Assembly (NCBI GenBank): GCA_902702965.1
Contig: CACRXP010000036.1
Coordinates: 933,267 to 997,266 of the forward strand
DNA length: 64,000 nt
Origin: Spirometra erinaceieuropaei
Lineage: Eukaryota; Platyhelminthes; Cestoda; Diphyllobothriidea; Diphyllobothriidae
Direction of reading: 5' to 3'
Positions within the stretch are counted from its first letter, which is position 1. Every line of letters begins with the position of its first letter. The position numbers and the translations under genes were made by a program. The notes under the pieces are model-generated. The model did no database searches and was not told where the DNA came from. It saw only the letters and a program-made list of their open reading frames with translations. Positions 23,901 through 34,710 of this stretch are shown here, in pieces.

Positions 23901-25423
23901 GTACTTTAAAGAGGACCTTGGGAAATATACTTTGAGGTACTGCAAAAAACTTTTGATCGACATTTACGCTCACTTTGGAAGGCATGGGTAATGCAAGATT
24001 GTTCATAACTTTAACAACTGATATGTTTTATATTACTGACCGCCCATACAATGCTATACGGAGCTTCCTCTAAATGTCGCCGGGCTGTTGGAGTAAGAAT
24101 GAAAATCATACATCAGGATTAATGCGTTGGAATTCACGGACTAACAGCCAGTCCCAGGCGTAAGTGCAACTGGATCAATTGAAAGCTTTATTCATCCCCT
24201 CAGACAGGTTCGTCAAAATTGGTTTATAGATCTTCAAAAGTTTTTATTTCGGACGGGGGCAATATATATCCATTAAGTTTATTATGCTTGAATCGTCGTC
24301 AAAATCCCCTAGAGCCCCTTATCAAGAATCATACGAGAGCTAGACTAATTATGCTGTATGCAATAATAATCATTTCTTAATAAGACTTCCATAATTCTAA
24401 TCAGTAATAGTTTGCAGCAAAGCATCTGGTATAAGAAATAAAACTAGTGTACACTTGTTGGCATAATTTATTCTCTTAAACTCTCCCCACGAACCAAAGC
24501 CCTTCTAAAATACAAAGTTCGAAAACTACACATACTTTTAAATCAAATAATCCTTCTCACACTTATATCAATGAAAAAAAAACTAAAAATAAACTACAGT
24601 GTATCTTTATCAGTAATCGGGCAAGTAAAAGTTTGCCTTCAAAAACAGTCAAGTTGGAGAGGGAAAGATTGAAGTTCCAGTTATCTTGGCCATGCTTATT
24701 ACAGTACTTTGGAACTATCTTACTAATATCGGTATCTCTTTAACTCACGTGTATAAACTTAAAACTATAGCAGCACATATTCGTCATCGAAATATAACGA
24801 GATCAAGGGCTTAATCGATAAAATTTGGTTGTGAAATGGAGGCTAACTCATCGTAAAGCTTATTTAATGCCCACTTATTTTTGTTTTTCGAAGAACAGTA
24901 GCAGAGTTCGAACCTAAAGTAAGCTTAACAGAATCTGACCTGCTATGAGCCATTGCTGGTTGGGAAATACATATCTGAAGTTATTAAAAAACGACACAAA
25001 TATGGCGATTACGCAATAAACAGTTATTTTATTGTAACTAAGCATCCGAACTCCGGGATTGCATGTGCATTTCCCGCCGAGGAGTAGTTCCGGGGGCTGG
25101 TTCGTAAGTTCAACTGCATCTAGTATAAATACGAAATGACTTGTGCATATCTAGACTGCCATAAATATCAGCACGGTCCGGATCGTTTTATCTCTGCCTG
25201 TAAGCATTAGGTTGATCTTTTGAGCAACCGCTGCACAACACCCGGTCTAAGATGAGCCGGCAACGGTGTTCTACTAGCCAGCGCCAATTGGACACTTGTA
25301 TAAATTCAGAGCTGTCCGACAGAAACGTTGGCTGCTGGACAAAACAAATGAATTGATTCTATTATACCCTTCAGACAGGGGCGTTTGAAGGTAAAAAGTT
25401 GAACCACTAAAAGAGCCACTCAC
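20993..25423 (-). other. Intron of Ig/LDLa gene
   Basis: Contains the telomere-like array at 23382-23585 and a GC-richer patch at about 21.85-22.4 kb. In that patch a minus frame runs 22292-21849 with one stop in the middle (about 2 x 72 codons). Its translation is not recognised. A pyrimidine-rich stretch follows at about 22.33-22.39 kb. The rest is AT-rich without supported features. Confidence 0.45.
23382..23585. repeat. Interstitial telomere-like array
   Basis: Positions 23451-23531 run from degenerate CCTAA/CCCTAGA units to three nearly perfect CCCTAA/CCTTAA units (TAACCCTTAACCCTAACCCT region, about 23500-23525), C-rich strand on +. A GGTAC-GTA-GTACC hairpin (23434-23446) precedes it. 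Outer 9-base arms GGGAATAGG (23382-23390) and CCTATTCCC (23577-23585) are perfect reverse complements. This is the best-preserved of three such arrays in the window. Flatworm telomeres are TTAGGG, so it may derive from telomeric DNA inserted internally. Confidence 0.7.
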
Positions 25424-25705
25424 TCTCCAAGATGACGTCTGTCTGCAGTTCATGGGTATAGCCAGAGTTAAGGCCTCGAACGCGGACCGTGTACACACCA
25501 AAATTCTGTAGGGAGTTGAGTTGCACGTACATGTCGGAACCGGGACTGCCTTCGAGCTGGCGTCCATCAGGTGCGATCCAGGCGTACTCAAATTGTTCCT
25601 TTGTAGTATAGACTGGGAATGGGGGTAGAGAGACACCCACCCGTCGGTGCGTAAATCCACCGATCCGTGGCTGCTCTGCCAGCACCGTGATCAGGAAACG
25701 CAGGG
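25424..25705 (-). CDS. Ig-like domain exon lacking the disulfide cysteines
   Basis: Exon of 282 bases, phase 1 at both ends, between acceptor TTACGATTTTAG (exon starts at 25705) and donor GAGA|GTGAGT (ends at 25424). The encoded domain has the Ig core: YAWIAPDGRQLEG with the central tryptophan and NSLQNFGVYTVRVRG with the tyrosine corner. Both canonical cysteines are missing: the first is replaced around RRVGVSLPPF and the second is Val in GVYTVRV. Loss of both together points to a genuine disulfide-free Ig fold rather than an error or pseudogene. The frame is open and the splice sites are good. Confidence 0.85.
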
Positions 25706-28506
25706 CTAAAATCGTAAAAAAAGACAGATGTATGGGCAAAAAGGATGGCAGAATACAGTGAAGGCTTCTATCGAATGAGAATTTAATGATGTGCTGACGG
25801 AAAACGTAGAAATGCCAGCCGTCATGTTGGCTGCAACATAAGTTTGGAAACTTTTACCGGCAGAAATTCTAGCCGATCTTGAGCAAATTATTTTTTATAC
25901 TAGCAGACATGATGTAACACACATCGGTAATAATATTTCTTTTATTATTCTGCTTGCAGAGACAAAGATGAAAAGAGAGCTACGCGAGTAAGCGTTCTTT
26001 TTCAAACTTTTCTTATTACCGATTCTGTGAAAGTGTTGCAGTTCTTTTCTTTACATTTTCAGTCTGCAATTACAAGACACGGCTAATAAATCACTCTGTA
26101 GCGTAAAATTACAGACTAATGGGGTTACCTTAGATAAATGAAAAAAACAGGGCCGATGAAAATTTGCTTTTACGACTGACGATATCTGATTTGCGGACCC
26201 TCCACTCCATCGATAATTAGGTAGTGTTGAATGGCTTCATACCTGCGTAAGGCAAAGCTCTGGTTTTCATCTTAGACGGCTTACATGCAGTTCATAGTGT
26301 AAGTCTAGAATTCAATCTCTTATAAAAGTTGGAAGGGCGTAGTAGGGAGCAAATGAATGCTCAACAGTAGTTGCAAAGTATCCTTTGGGGAACAAAGGCA
26401 TCCGGAAAGCGAAGAGCGAACGTTTGACGAAACAATTTGGGTGAATCGGTGTTTAGATGAACGTTTTCAGCCCAACTCGAAGAAAACATGCTTCATACAA
26501 AAAATTTGGTAAATCTGTTAATGGTTCCTCGCCTTACCAGAAATCTAAAAAAGACGACATTCTGCCTTTTTAAGCATACAGAAATAGAGGGAGACAGGTA
26601 AGATATAGTTACACTTTCTACTATTCGCATTTTTATCTACTATAGCACTGCCGAAGGTATATCCTATTGTTTAAAACACTTGTTACTGGTCGTTGTCATC
26701 CTCTAGGTGGTCGACGATCGTCATAATTCTCGCTTTAAATGGCATAGAAATCTTCATTGTTAAACAACTTAAGGACGTTGCGGACTTGGAAATGCAAATT
26801 TGAAGGCTCATCTAAGTGGTTTTCGGGCTGCTTTTAGCATGCCACCTACTTTATTAGAAAACCGACTGGTATTTTCATTTTTATGTGCTCTTTTGTTGGG
26901 AGTTTTTACACACTCTGACGTCCTAAATGCTCTAAGTAAACAAGCGACGCCTTAGGATGACAAATCTTATTCATACGGAGTGTCCTAGCATCATTATTTA
27001 TCACATGCGCATAATCGCCAAATAACTTTGGGGCGCCGCTCAGAGACGAGGCAAAATAAATAAGAAGGCCAGTTTTTAGTAACAGAGATATTTTATTCAT
27101 TATAAATAGGATTGCGTTAAGGCAAGTAACTTAGTCATCTCCTTGTCTTACGCTAATGCGATAAAAAGGACAATAAAAATAATCTATCACAATACTCTTA
27201 CCTGCCTTTCCGTGTGAACACTTTCAATGTAAGAATCGAGTACTATCTTAGTTAGCTAAAACTTTAATCATTCAATATACTGAACAAAGCGAATTGCATA
27301 ATCGCCTTCGTCATTTAGATAAGAGTTCCTTGATAGGCATTACTTTTAAAGGCAAACCCAGAAGCCGAGTTTCCTAGCTTCAGCCCTCAAACTCAGTCCC
27401 TCTTCTGAGCCAAAGGACAGCATCTTCATGTAAGATGATGAGGTACCCTCTCGGTCTGTCGATTATTCGTGCGCTGTCGGCTGTGAATGCTTTAGACCCA
27501 CGACGGTGCCTACAAGGTCTGGACGTTGACTGACTGTACTTTCACGCTTTTCGCACAAAATCAGCCAAGATGGCGTCATTTTGAAACTCAGGAAGGAGAA
27601 AAACAAGTTAGATATGTCAGACAAAAGATTTGGTAGGTATGGCAATGAAAGAATGAGGGTTAAATCAAAAAATATACGTAGGTAAGATTAAGCTCGTGGA
27701 AGAGCCGCATTTGGAGGAGGAGGAAAAGATAAAAACAAAACCCGATCTGAGACGAAGTAAGGGAATTAAAAGTCAGAAAAGACGAATAGAAGGGCAAGAG
27801 AAGCATACATTTTGCAGAAAACCGTCGAAGACAGAGGTGAAGATGGGAAAATTGAAGGAGGGTAGAAAATTTCGTGTCGGAAGAAGGTCAAGAGGACTTA
27901 CAAAATTCAACCAACGTCCAACTTAAACAAAAAATACTGAACGTGGACGAAATTTACCAGAGCCCTAAGATGACATTTGAAGCAGTGGCTTTCAAGTCCT
28001 AAGTCAGAAGAAACAGAAAGTCTAATGGAGTTCGATACGCGAGCTCGTCTGGAGATTTAAATCCCTCTGCGTGTTCTTCAGCGACCTAGGAGATCATGCA
28101 ACTATACTGGCAGTGCCAACAACCTCATCCACTCCATTAACAAAGTCTCAGGACGGACATTCCATGCACTGCTCAACGAAACCACATTAAGCTAACATTT
28201 TTTATTAACCTAGTTTGCAGATCAGACTTTGTTGCTTTTAATTCTAATATTACGGCTGGATAACAGTTTAAAAGGCAGAATTGTCTTAGTGGCCTCATCA
28301 AGCTACTAGGGGACAGAAGCATAAAACAAAACTCAAAAAGAGTATGTTCTTAGTATCTAGGTCTCATTATCTCCCAGTTCGCAGTACTCTAACCAGCCTA
28401 ACTTAGACATTTCGCCGCGAACTCACAAACGCTCTATGAAACGGTTGAGCAGAGGCTGCAATAGGTAATTCCAATAAAAGGGTCACTAACGTAAACAAAA
28501 ACTTAC
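25706..28506 (-). other. Intron of Ig/LDLa gene
   Basis: AT-rich, with a purine-rich tract at about 27.70-27.90 kb that yields a basic, low-complexity 76-codon + frame (not believed to be a gene). No mobile element was recognised. Confidence 0.45.
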
Positions 28507-28779
28507 GAATAACGGCGAGATAGATGAAACTACGTAATTGAAGATGGCCCAATTCATTTGGCGTGGCGACACAAGTGTAGATTCCGGGGTGCTTTGATCT
28601 CAGGGCGTATTCAATGCTGAGCGTATTCGTGTCGGAGATCTGTTGCCCATCCGGGCCAAGCCAGTGGTAGGTGTAAGTGGCATTTGAACCCGTTTGTGCC
28701 TTACAGGTCTGAAGGACTGAGCCCGTTTCAACGACCTCGACGCTATGTCCGCTCAACCCAGGGAAGGTAATGTTACCAG
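28507..28779 (-). CDS. Ig-like domain exon
   Basis: Exon of 273 bases with phase 1 at both ends. The acceptor is TCCACTTGAAG (exon starts at 28779) and the donor is GTTATTC|GTAAGT (ends at 28507). The translation contains GSVLQTCKAQTGSNATYTYHW (first cysteine and core Trp), GPDGQQIS and SKHPGIYTCVATPNELG (tyrosine corner and second cysteine), then SFIYLAVI as the last strand. An N-glycosylation sequon NAT lies between the cysteine and Trp. An alternative upstream acceptor (CTTCAGCAG near 28800) would add a few residues. Confidence 0.85.
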
Positions 28780-31700
28780 CTTCAAGTGGAGAATAAGACA
28801 ACACTGCTGAAGAATTCATCATGGGCCGGTTATGAAATTAGTAGGTGTTAGACTAATTGTAGGTTTTCTATATGCACCTGATGTGAGATTAAGGCGTGTA
28901 CTAACGCTCGCATTCAGCACTATCTAGTCATACAGCAAAGTAGGTAGCAGTTCACCTGAAACTTCTTGACACACTTCTTAACGAATTGTTATCAATGTCG
29001 TTAAGATAGAATAGAGCAGATCGTTCAAGACAAGCCTTCTGAGCAACTTGAACACCTTAATTGATGCTTTTTACTTTATTTTGCTGGGTTATTACGATGA
29101 TATTTTACGAATTTATTGTAGCAAATTTAACTATCTCATTATCAGTGGCCACTCTGCTGACTGCATATGCGTAAGATCTAAAACTGCCAAAATCGTGAAC
29201 ACCCCGGTATCTAAGAAATTCTAACTAATGTGCAGACCTAATTAAATAGAAGTTCCAGAAGTTTAAGTTTTAATTAGTGAGAGGAGGAGCTATACCCCAT
29301 GCAAGGGGAAAAACATCGAAGAGTCGGCCCCACTTTTAAAAGAGGGTGGAGCTCGCGTCATGTGCTTCTTCACAACGCAAGGTCGCCTACCATTCCCTAC
29401 CAGGTCAGTGTTTCAGTGACCTGTTGGACTGAACGTGAAACGCATTCAAGCCCTCAGACGGAGCAATCTGTTAAATCCAGTACTGGGAGAGAAGTCTGCG
29501 TTTTCCGTCATTCGATAAGGAGATCTTTATTTTCTACACCCGCAAATTTTATAATCGTGCATGGAGAGGTCATAAAAATGACAGGAGACAGAAACCTCGC
29601 GGAAAACAACCGATGCGTCCAGTGAGGGACGTACGGAGTGTCGCGGACGGCGACCCACTCCCGGTTCGCCAATGTGCTTTGATGGCCGTCACACTGCAAT
29701 ACACTGACAAAGGTACTCTGCCACAGGCACGCTGACGCAGAACGTCAAGCATGGGAGGGTAAACTTTCGCGACACAATCTGGGTCAGTCAGATCGGGTAC
29801 GACCACGGTCGTAACAGATATTTGTAACAGTACACTGGAGACCCTTGCGACAGGCATCAATGAACCTGGTTGATACTTTGGCTTCGCTCCCCCCTGACAT
29901 CCAGCACTCATATGTGGCTGCAGTAAGCCGTTTTCGGCTATGCCGCCACACGCCGATAAAAGTCCTTGATCGGCAGGCAAAACCAGGCGCGTGGGTTTGT
30001 GTCAACACACCGGCAGTTCTTGTACGTACCTCCGTCTTCCTCCCCACTGCCGAACAAACCGTCCTACGACAGGGGTGACATGCAAACCCGTAGATGTCTC
30101 GTGATAATTCGAGTTGTTTTTCTGCTTTTACAAAATCATGACTGACAGCGTGGTTCGACAGCCTCCTGAGGGGTAACAACGGTCCTATATTATGGGAGTC
30201 ACCGGTCGATCCTGGTCCAACAGGAGAGGGGTAGGCGATTTGCTCTCAAAAGTGCTTGTAAATCACCTTGTTTTTATGCTGATCGACCCGCGAACACTAA
30301 ATATGCAGTCGAACAACAACACGAAACAACAACTATCCCTATACCCACAAACTGCTAGAGCGATCCTGCGCGGTTCGGCAGCCTGGAATGTTTGTTCGTC
30401 TTTGGTAAATCCGCTGGTCGACTGACCGGAAAGAAGTGACCTTCTGAATTGGTCTGCCAAATGGTGAAGTTCGCAGCTACAAGAGAAGTCTACTTCTCAG
30501 AATAGGAGCAACTGGAAGAAGCAGGCGCAGCATACAGATTCTTCTGGAACGGTCGTTCGAAGGCAGAATGGCGAGACGCCGAAGTCGCTTTGGCCATCAA
30601 GAGCGACATGGCGAGACGGCTGGCCTGCCTAGCGCAGGGATTCAGCGGTTGTTTCGTGACCATCATATTTCCCCCACGTGGAATCAAGTCCGTCACCTTC
30701 ATCAAAGCCTACGCTCTTTCAGTGACGCTATCCGACCACGTGAAGCATAAATTCTGTGAAAAATTGCATGTCATCCTCGCAAATGTGCCGGGCGGACAAA
30801 TTGTTCTAGTTGACTTCAATGCCACGGCCGAGGCAGACCATCCAATCCGGGAGAGTTGGGTATCTACTGGATCGTAAAATGCGACAGCAATGACCTTGTG
30901 TTGGTCTGCACAGAACACCCTTCTCACCATTGCCTTATTCCACCCTCAAAACTGGGAGAAGTTAGCGCAGATGAAGTCTTACTCTCGTCGCTAACGACTG
31001 CTGCACTACGTCCTCTTCAGAAAGCATGACTATCATGTGGTGCTAGTAAACCACGCGATATATGATGCAGACTGCTAGATGGACCGCCGCCTTGTCCCCA
31101 GACTGAGATTGCAACTTCAGTCTCGAAGGCACTCACGAGGTAAGCAAACATTAGATGAGTCAAGCACTATATTTTTGGGTACGGCTGACTGCCGATTGGA
31201 TTTCAGCAATTGCTCGAATCTCAAAATGAACAAATGTAGGTCTGGAAAAGAAGTTGCTAGCGTTGAGACCCACCAGAAGGGAACTGTGGGATATCATTCA
31301 GACTAGCGCTCCGGATGTTTCTGACCGTGAACATCGACGGCACCAAGACTGGTCCGACTTCAGCTACGACTGAATTCGACATCAGTCTTCTAAGTCAAAC
31401 AATCTGCACGCAACCTATGAGAACAAGAGGACCCACTCTTATAAGATTACGCTATTCCGATGTCGTAGCGTGCAGCAGCAGAGGCGGAGACAAAGTTAAA
31501 TAGATTCTAAAACATCCTGACAGCCGTGAGATGAAGGATTTCTTCGTTGTCACCAAAAAATCCAAGGTCATTAGCCAAGCGGATTGCCCCACTGCCCAGC
31601 AAAGAGGATGCAACCTTACTGCTTGAGAAGTCGAAGATCGCTAATCATAAAGAGGGTCCCCGAGTACTCTTTCACCGAATCACACAACGTTTTCAAAATT

Positions 31701-33432
31701 CTCATTCTGCTTTAGAAAACTGCTCGCACCGCCATGTCCAGTCGGCCTGACTCGAAAAAGACACTGGTTCGTGGAAGAGGGAAGAGAAGGAGACCGGTAC
31801 CGGGGAATCCATTACACGACACATGTATGGTTCCCTTACATAGATATGCTTCAATATGATACGTGGCTTGGAAGGTTGTCAATTGAAGGGGTAACGAGGT
31901 TCTTCTCAGGACTGGAGGTCATGCTGCAGTGGATTCTCCTAAACGTAGCTTCTATGGTACTACTGCCCACATAAGATCCGACACACCCCAGATATGGCCT
32001 GGTTCTCATGAACCAGGTTGTACAAGGCATGCGTAGACGGGTCTAGCTTGCTTAGTCACTGCGCTCATCCCCACCTCCGGCCACCTAAATTCTGTCTTTT
32101 GTTTGGAGTCCGGCGACGTGTGAGGAGAGGGTGGGGTAGATGAAACGCAAGTGTGCCCCACTATAAACAAATTCACGCGCAAGTCGTCTCTGCTGGTCCC
32201 ACCATGTGGGGCGGCGATAGATTTCGCCGTCCGTGATGGTCGAACTGTCGTGACCCAGTGACGGTTTATGAATTCTTAAGGCCATGCCAAACCGCACTGA
32301 ACAGTAATGCGCCCCCCCCCCTGTCGGCGCGCCTAGACTGCAGGTCAGCCGTTACATTCTCGGCAGCAGTTACTTTCAGTGACCATGATGGTCTCACAGC
32401 ATCCGCCAAATTACTACCTGTTTGGCATTTGCATAAAAATTGACAAGACGTTTTTTGACAGTTGCTGCATTAATGGGGTCTGTAGGCTTCATTGAAAGAG
32501 ATAATGGAGATATTAAGTCAAAATCTGTTTAAAACATTCAAAGCCAGACAAGCATATGCACCAAACTCGAGCAATTTTATTCATGTTGCTTTCCTGCATT
32601 GCTGCTGCCGCCGCCTAGGAACGTGTATAGTCCTCTAGTGTTTCGAAAACCTACTTTGTTGTGCCCACGAAATGCTCGTGAATTCTTCGACGATGTCGAA
32701 GAGTAAGTGGTTTTGCTCCGTGCTGAAAGCCAAAAATCTGCGCAGAGAGTTAATGACACGGACAAGGTCCCATCTCCCCCTGGGGTTTCAGTTGTACCTA
32801 ACTGGTATCTTGTTCACTGCACTCCTGTTCCTCAGTGCACCGCACGGTTTGCATGCGGCATCTTTTCTTGCCCTCGTTTATGCTTACGATTTTGCCGCGA
32901 AACTAATTTAAAAACAAGGAAAGTCTAATAGAAGAGGCCAAGGACTGAGTAGGTCGTCGGCCCAGTAGCTACAAAGTGCTGCTTCTACGCGCCGCGATTC
33001 TGAGACGGAACAAGCTATTTGGTAGCTAATGTCACTGAATAATGCTATGGCTTCCGCCGGCGAAACAGCTCTGCAAGAATAACTTTCCTGTTTGTCAGCG
33101 TGAAAAGTTCTCACACTACCTCAGTGCTACGGGAACTCGCCACTCACTTTGCTTATTTGAACCCCCAAGTGAGACGTTTTGCAAGTCCCTGCGACCAAGT
33201 CAACTTGCTGAAGTTATTGTGGCCTGCTTTAAAGAGAATTAGGCGTTTAAAACCGTTGACTGCTCCAGAGAGAAAGCAAAGATGCCCAACTGTCGATTGC
33301 GAAAATAGACCGCAAGGGTGGGTCATGATACAGGACACGGGACTGATCAATTTTATAAACCATTCGTATCAGTAAATAGGCAAATTAAAAGGGTCTGCAG
33401 GAAGCGAAGATACTGTATTATGCGCAGATTAC
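28780..33432 (-). other. Intron of Ig/LDLa gene hosting a LINE
   Basis: Intron between two Ig exons. It hosts a plus-strand LINE remnant at about 30.19-31.75 kb. GC-richer DNA immediately upstream (29.3-30.18 kb) has overlapping frames on both strands and may be the LINE 5' region. The piece at 31.98-32.35 kb is unassigned and includes a run of ten C (32312-32321). Another GC-rich piece at 32.57-32.93 kb has a + frame interrupted by one TAA after AREFFDDVEE. Neither is recognised. Confidence 0.45.
29700..31750 (+). mobile_element. LINE remnant, APE endonuclease half
   Basis: Decayed non-LTR retrotransposon in sense + orientation, antisense to the host gene. The 5' part (30192-30430) reads MQSNNNTKQQLSLYPQTAR and GSAAWNVCSSLVNPLVD. 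Next come the endonuclease blocks EEAGAAYRFFWNGRSKAEWR, DAEVALAIKSDMARRLACL, KSVTFIKAYALS and KFCEKLHVILANVPGG. Then LVDFNATAEADH (about 30806-30841) matches the APE GDFN motif, with the Gly changed to Val. AIYDADC-stop-MDRRLVPRLRLQLQSRR (about 31060-31120) fits the SDH-type end of the domain, where DHR is expected and DRR is seen. A weak continuation reaches about 31.7 kb (ATLLLEKSKIANHKEG). The reverse transcriptase half is missing. Several stops and frameshifts make it non-functional. The 29.7-30.19 kb start is inferred from composition only. Confidence 0.75.
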
Positions 33433-33699
33433 CTTGTTGGACGATTATATTAGTCGCCTGGCTGGCTTGTTGAGTAACGTCGCCAACATCCACGGCCACA
33501 TTGCAAACGTAAACGCCGGACTCGTGAACTTGTATCTTGGAAATTTTGAGGAACCACTGATTTCCCACTACTGTGCCGTTGGGGTTAAGCCATTCGTATC
33601 GGAGATTTGAGGCATGGTTTGGAATGCCCTCCGTGGTGACATTGCACATCATCGTGATGGAGATACCTTCGTCCACTACCTGTGTCTGCATCACTTCAG
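33433..33699 (-). CDS. Ig-like domain exon
   Basis: Exon of 267 bases with phase 1 at both ends. The acceptor is TTTTGTCTTTCAG (exon starts at 33699), a strong polypyrimidine site, and the donor is CAACAAG|GTAATC (ends at 33433). The translation AEVMQTQVVDEGISITMMC has the first Ig cysteine, LRYEWLNPNGTVVGN the core Trp, and IQVHESGVYVCNVAVD the tyrosine corner and second cysteine, ending in ATNIIVQQ as the last strand. Sequons NVT and NGT suggest glycosylation in the secretory pathway, in line with the signal peptide of the first exon. Confidence 0.88.
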
Positions 33700-34319
33700 C
33701 TGAAAGACAAAAATGGAGTGGAAAGTGATAATTTTGTCATTTGTCAATCGAGTTAGCTGAACTTGTTTCCCTAAATGAGGCTTGAATGAAGACTTTCTAG
33801 TAAGGCATTCACAGTTTAAGGGCTGTACAAAACAACGTGATGCACTGCGCGTGACTCGGCGTATGCCGATCAGGCACTGTACCCAATTACATCGGTGGGC
33901 ATCTTTAAAGCTCTCCTTTTCCCTGGAAGGAAATAGGAAAAGTAAAAATGAAGATGGAAGTCGGAAAACCTAGTCTTATTCCCCCTAAATTTCACAACAT
34001 ATCAGAGAGTTGTCATTTCAGAAGACGAAGAGGCGATCCGAAACGTCAATAAATTTCTTGTTCCAGTGATCGCATGTTCGTCTTCTGAACTGCTACCTGG
34101 AACTTGCCTGTTCGCTTCTATCAGTTGTCATTTTATTACTTTCATCATAAACCGATACCTATTAGGATGTTAACAGCATCAAAAAGGATTAAAGACGCAG
34201 TGCAATGATTGAGATGGCTCGAAAGATCCGTACTTGATAATAGTGGTTTAGGGAACTAGTTACAATAAAGGCGGAGGGTCCAACATCCAATACCCACTTT
34301 GCACAAATTTTTGAAAGAA

Positions 34320-34436
34320 ATTCTTATTCATATTGACCAAACTGTGGACAATTCGCCGCCTCGGTGGGATTCGGACCCCCGCAGTAAGGGGAAGGCTTTA
34401 GTACAGCCAACGCTCTAACCACTTGAGCTACGAGGC
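34320..34436 (-). repeat. tRNA-derived SINE copy 1 (full tRNA-like head)
   Basis: On the minus strand 34436-34358 reads as a tRNA-like head. The 5' end GCCTCG pairs with CGAGGC at the 3' end. The box A is TAGCTCAAGTGG and the D-arm GCTC/GAGC. The anticodon-arm-like GGCT-GTACTAA-AGCC has a seven-base loop with T at position 33. The box B is GGTCCGAATCC. The loop would give anticodon ACT, but the arm is weak, the variable region is unusual and no standard identity fits, so it is tRNA-derived rather than a working tRNA. A tail unrelated to tRNA follows (CAGTTTGGTCAATATGAAT, about 34341-34323) and is shared with copy 2, which marks it as a SINE. Confidence 0.75.
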
Positions 34437-34588
34437 CCCGCCGGAAGACGCGAGTTTAATCGCATTTGGGTCAAGTTACCCGCCCAACCTACTGCAACGT
34501 CTGGAATCCACCAAATCTGATACAATATGTCGACTGCCCAAGCAGGATTTCCTAAGTAATTCACCTGTAATCCATCAGACAACTACCA

Positions 34589-34710
34589 GGCTCCCGTAGC
34601 TCAAGTGGTTAGAGCTTTGGCCTTCCCCTTACTCCGTGGGTTCGAATCCCACCGAGGCGCCGAGTTTTTTACAGTTGGGTCAATATGAATTATTCAAAAT
34701 CTGCCAAAAC
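34589..34710 (+). repeat. tRNA-derived SINE copy 2 (anticodon arm deleted)
   Basis: Plus-strand copy: box A TAGCTCAAGTGG (34597-34608), box B GGTTCGAATCC (34639-34649, consensus), and a sound T-arm GTGGG/CCCAC. Compared with copy 1 it lacks about 12 bases between TTGGC and CTTCCCC, which removes the anticodon loop and its 3' strand; the rest aligns closely. Its tail ACAGTTGGGTCAATATGAAT (about 34671-34690) matches the copy 1 tail. The two copies lie head to head with about 150 bases between them and could both carry active pol III promoters. Confidence 0.75.

Noticed and set aside
27696..27926. Basic 76-residue protein
   Set aside because: It is a purine-rich low-complexity tract, and the lysine and arginine content follows from the base composition.
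34358..34436. Functional tRNA gene on the minus strand (anticodon ACT by loop position)
   Set aside because: The anticodon stem has only four pairs, the variable region is odd, the implied anticodon is not a standard serine one, and a second copy shares a non-tRNA tail. A tRNA-derived SINE explains all of this better.
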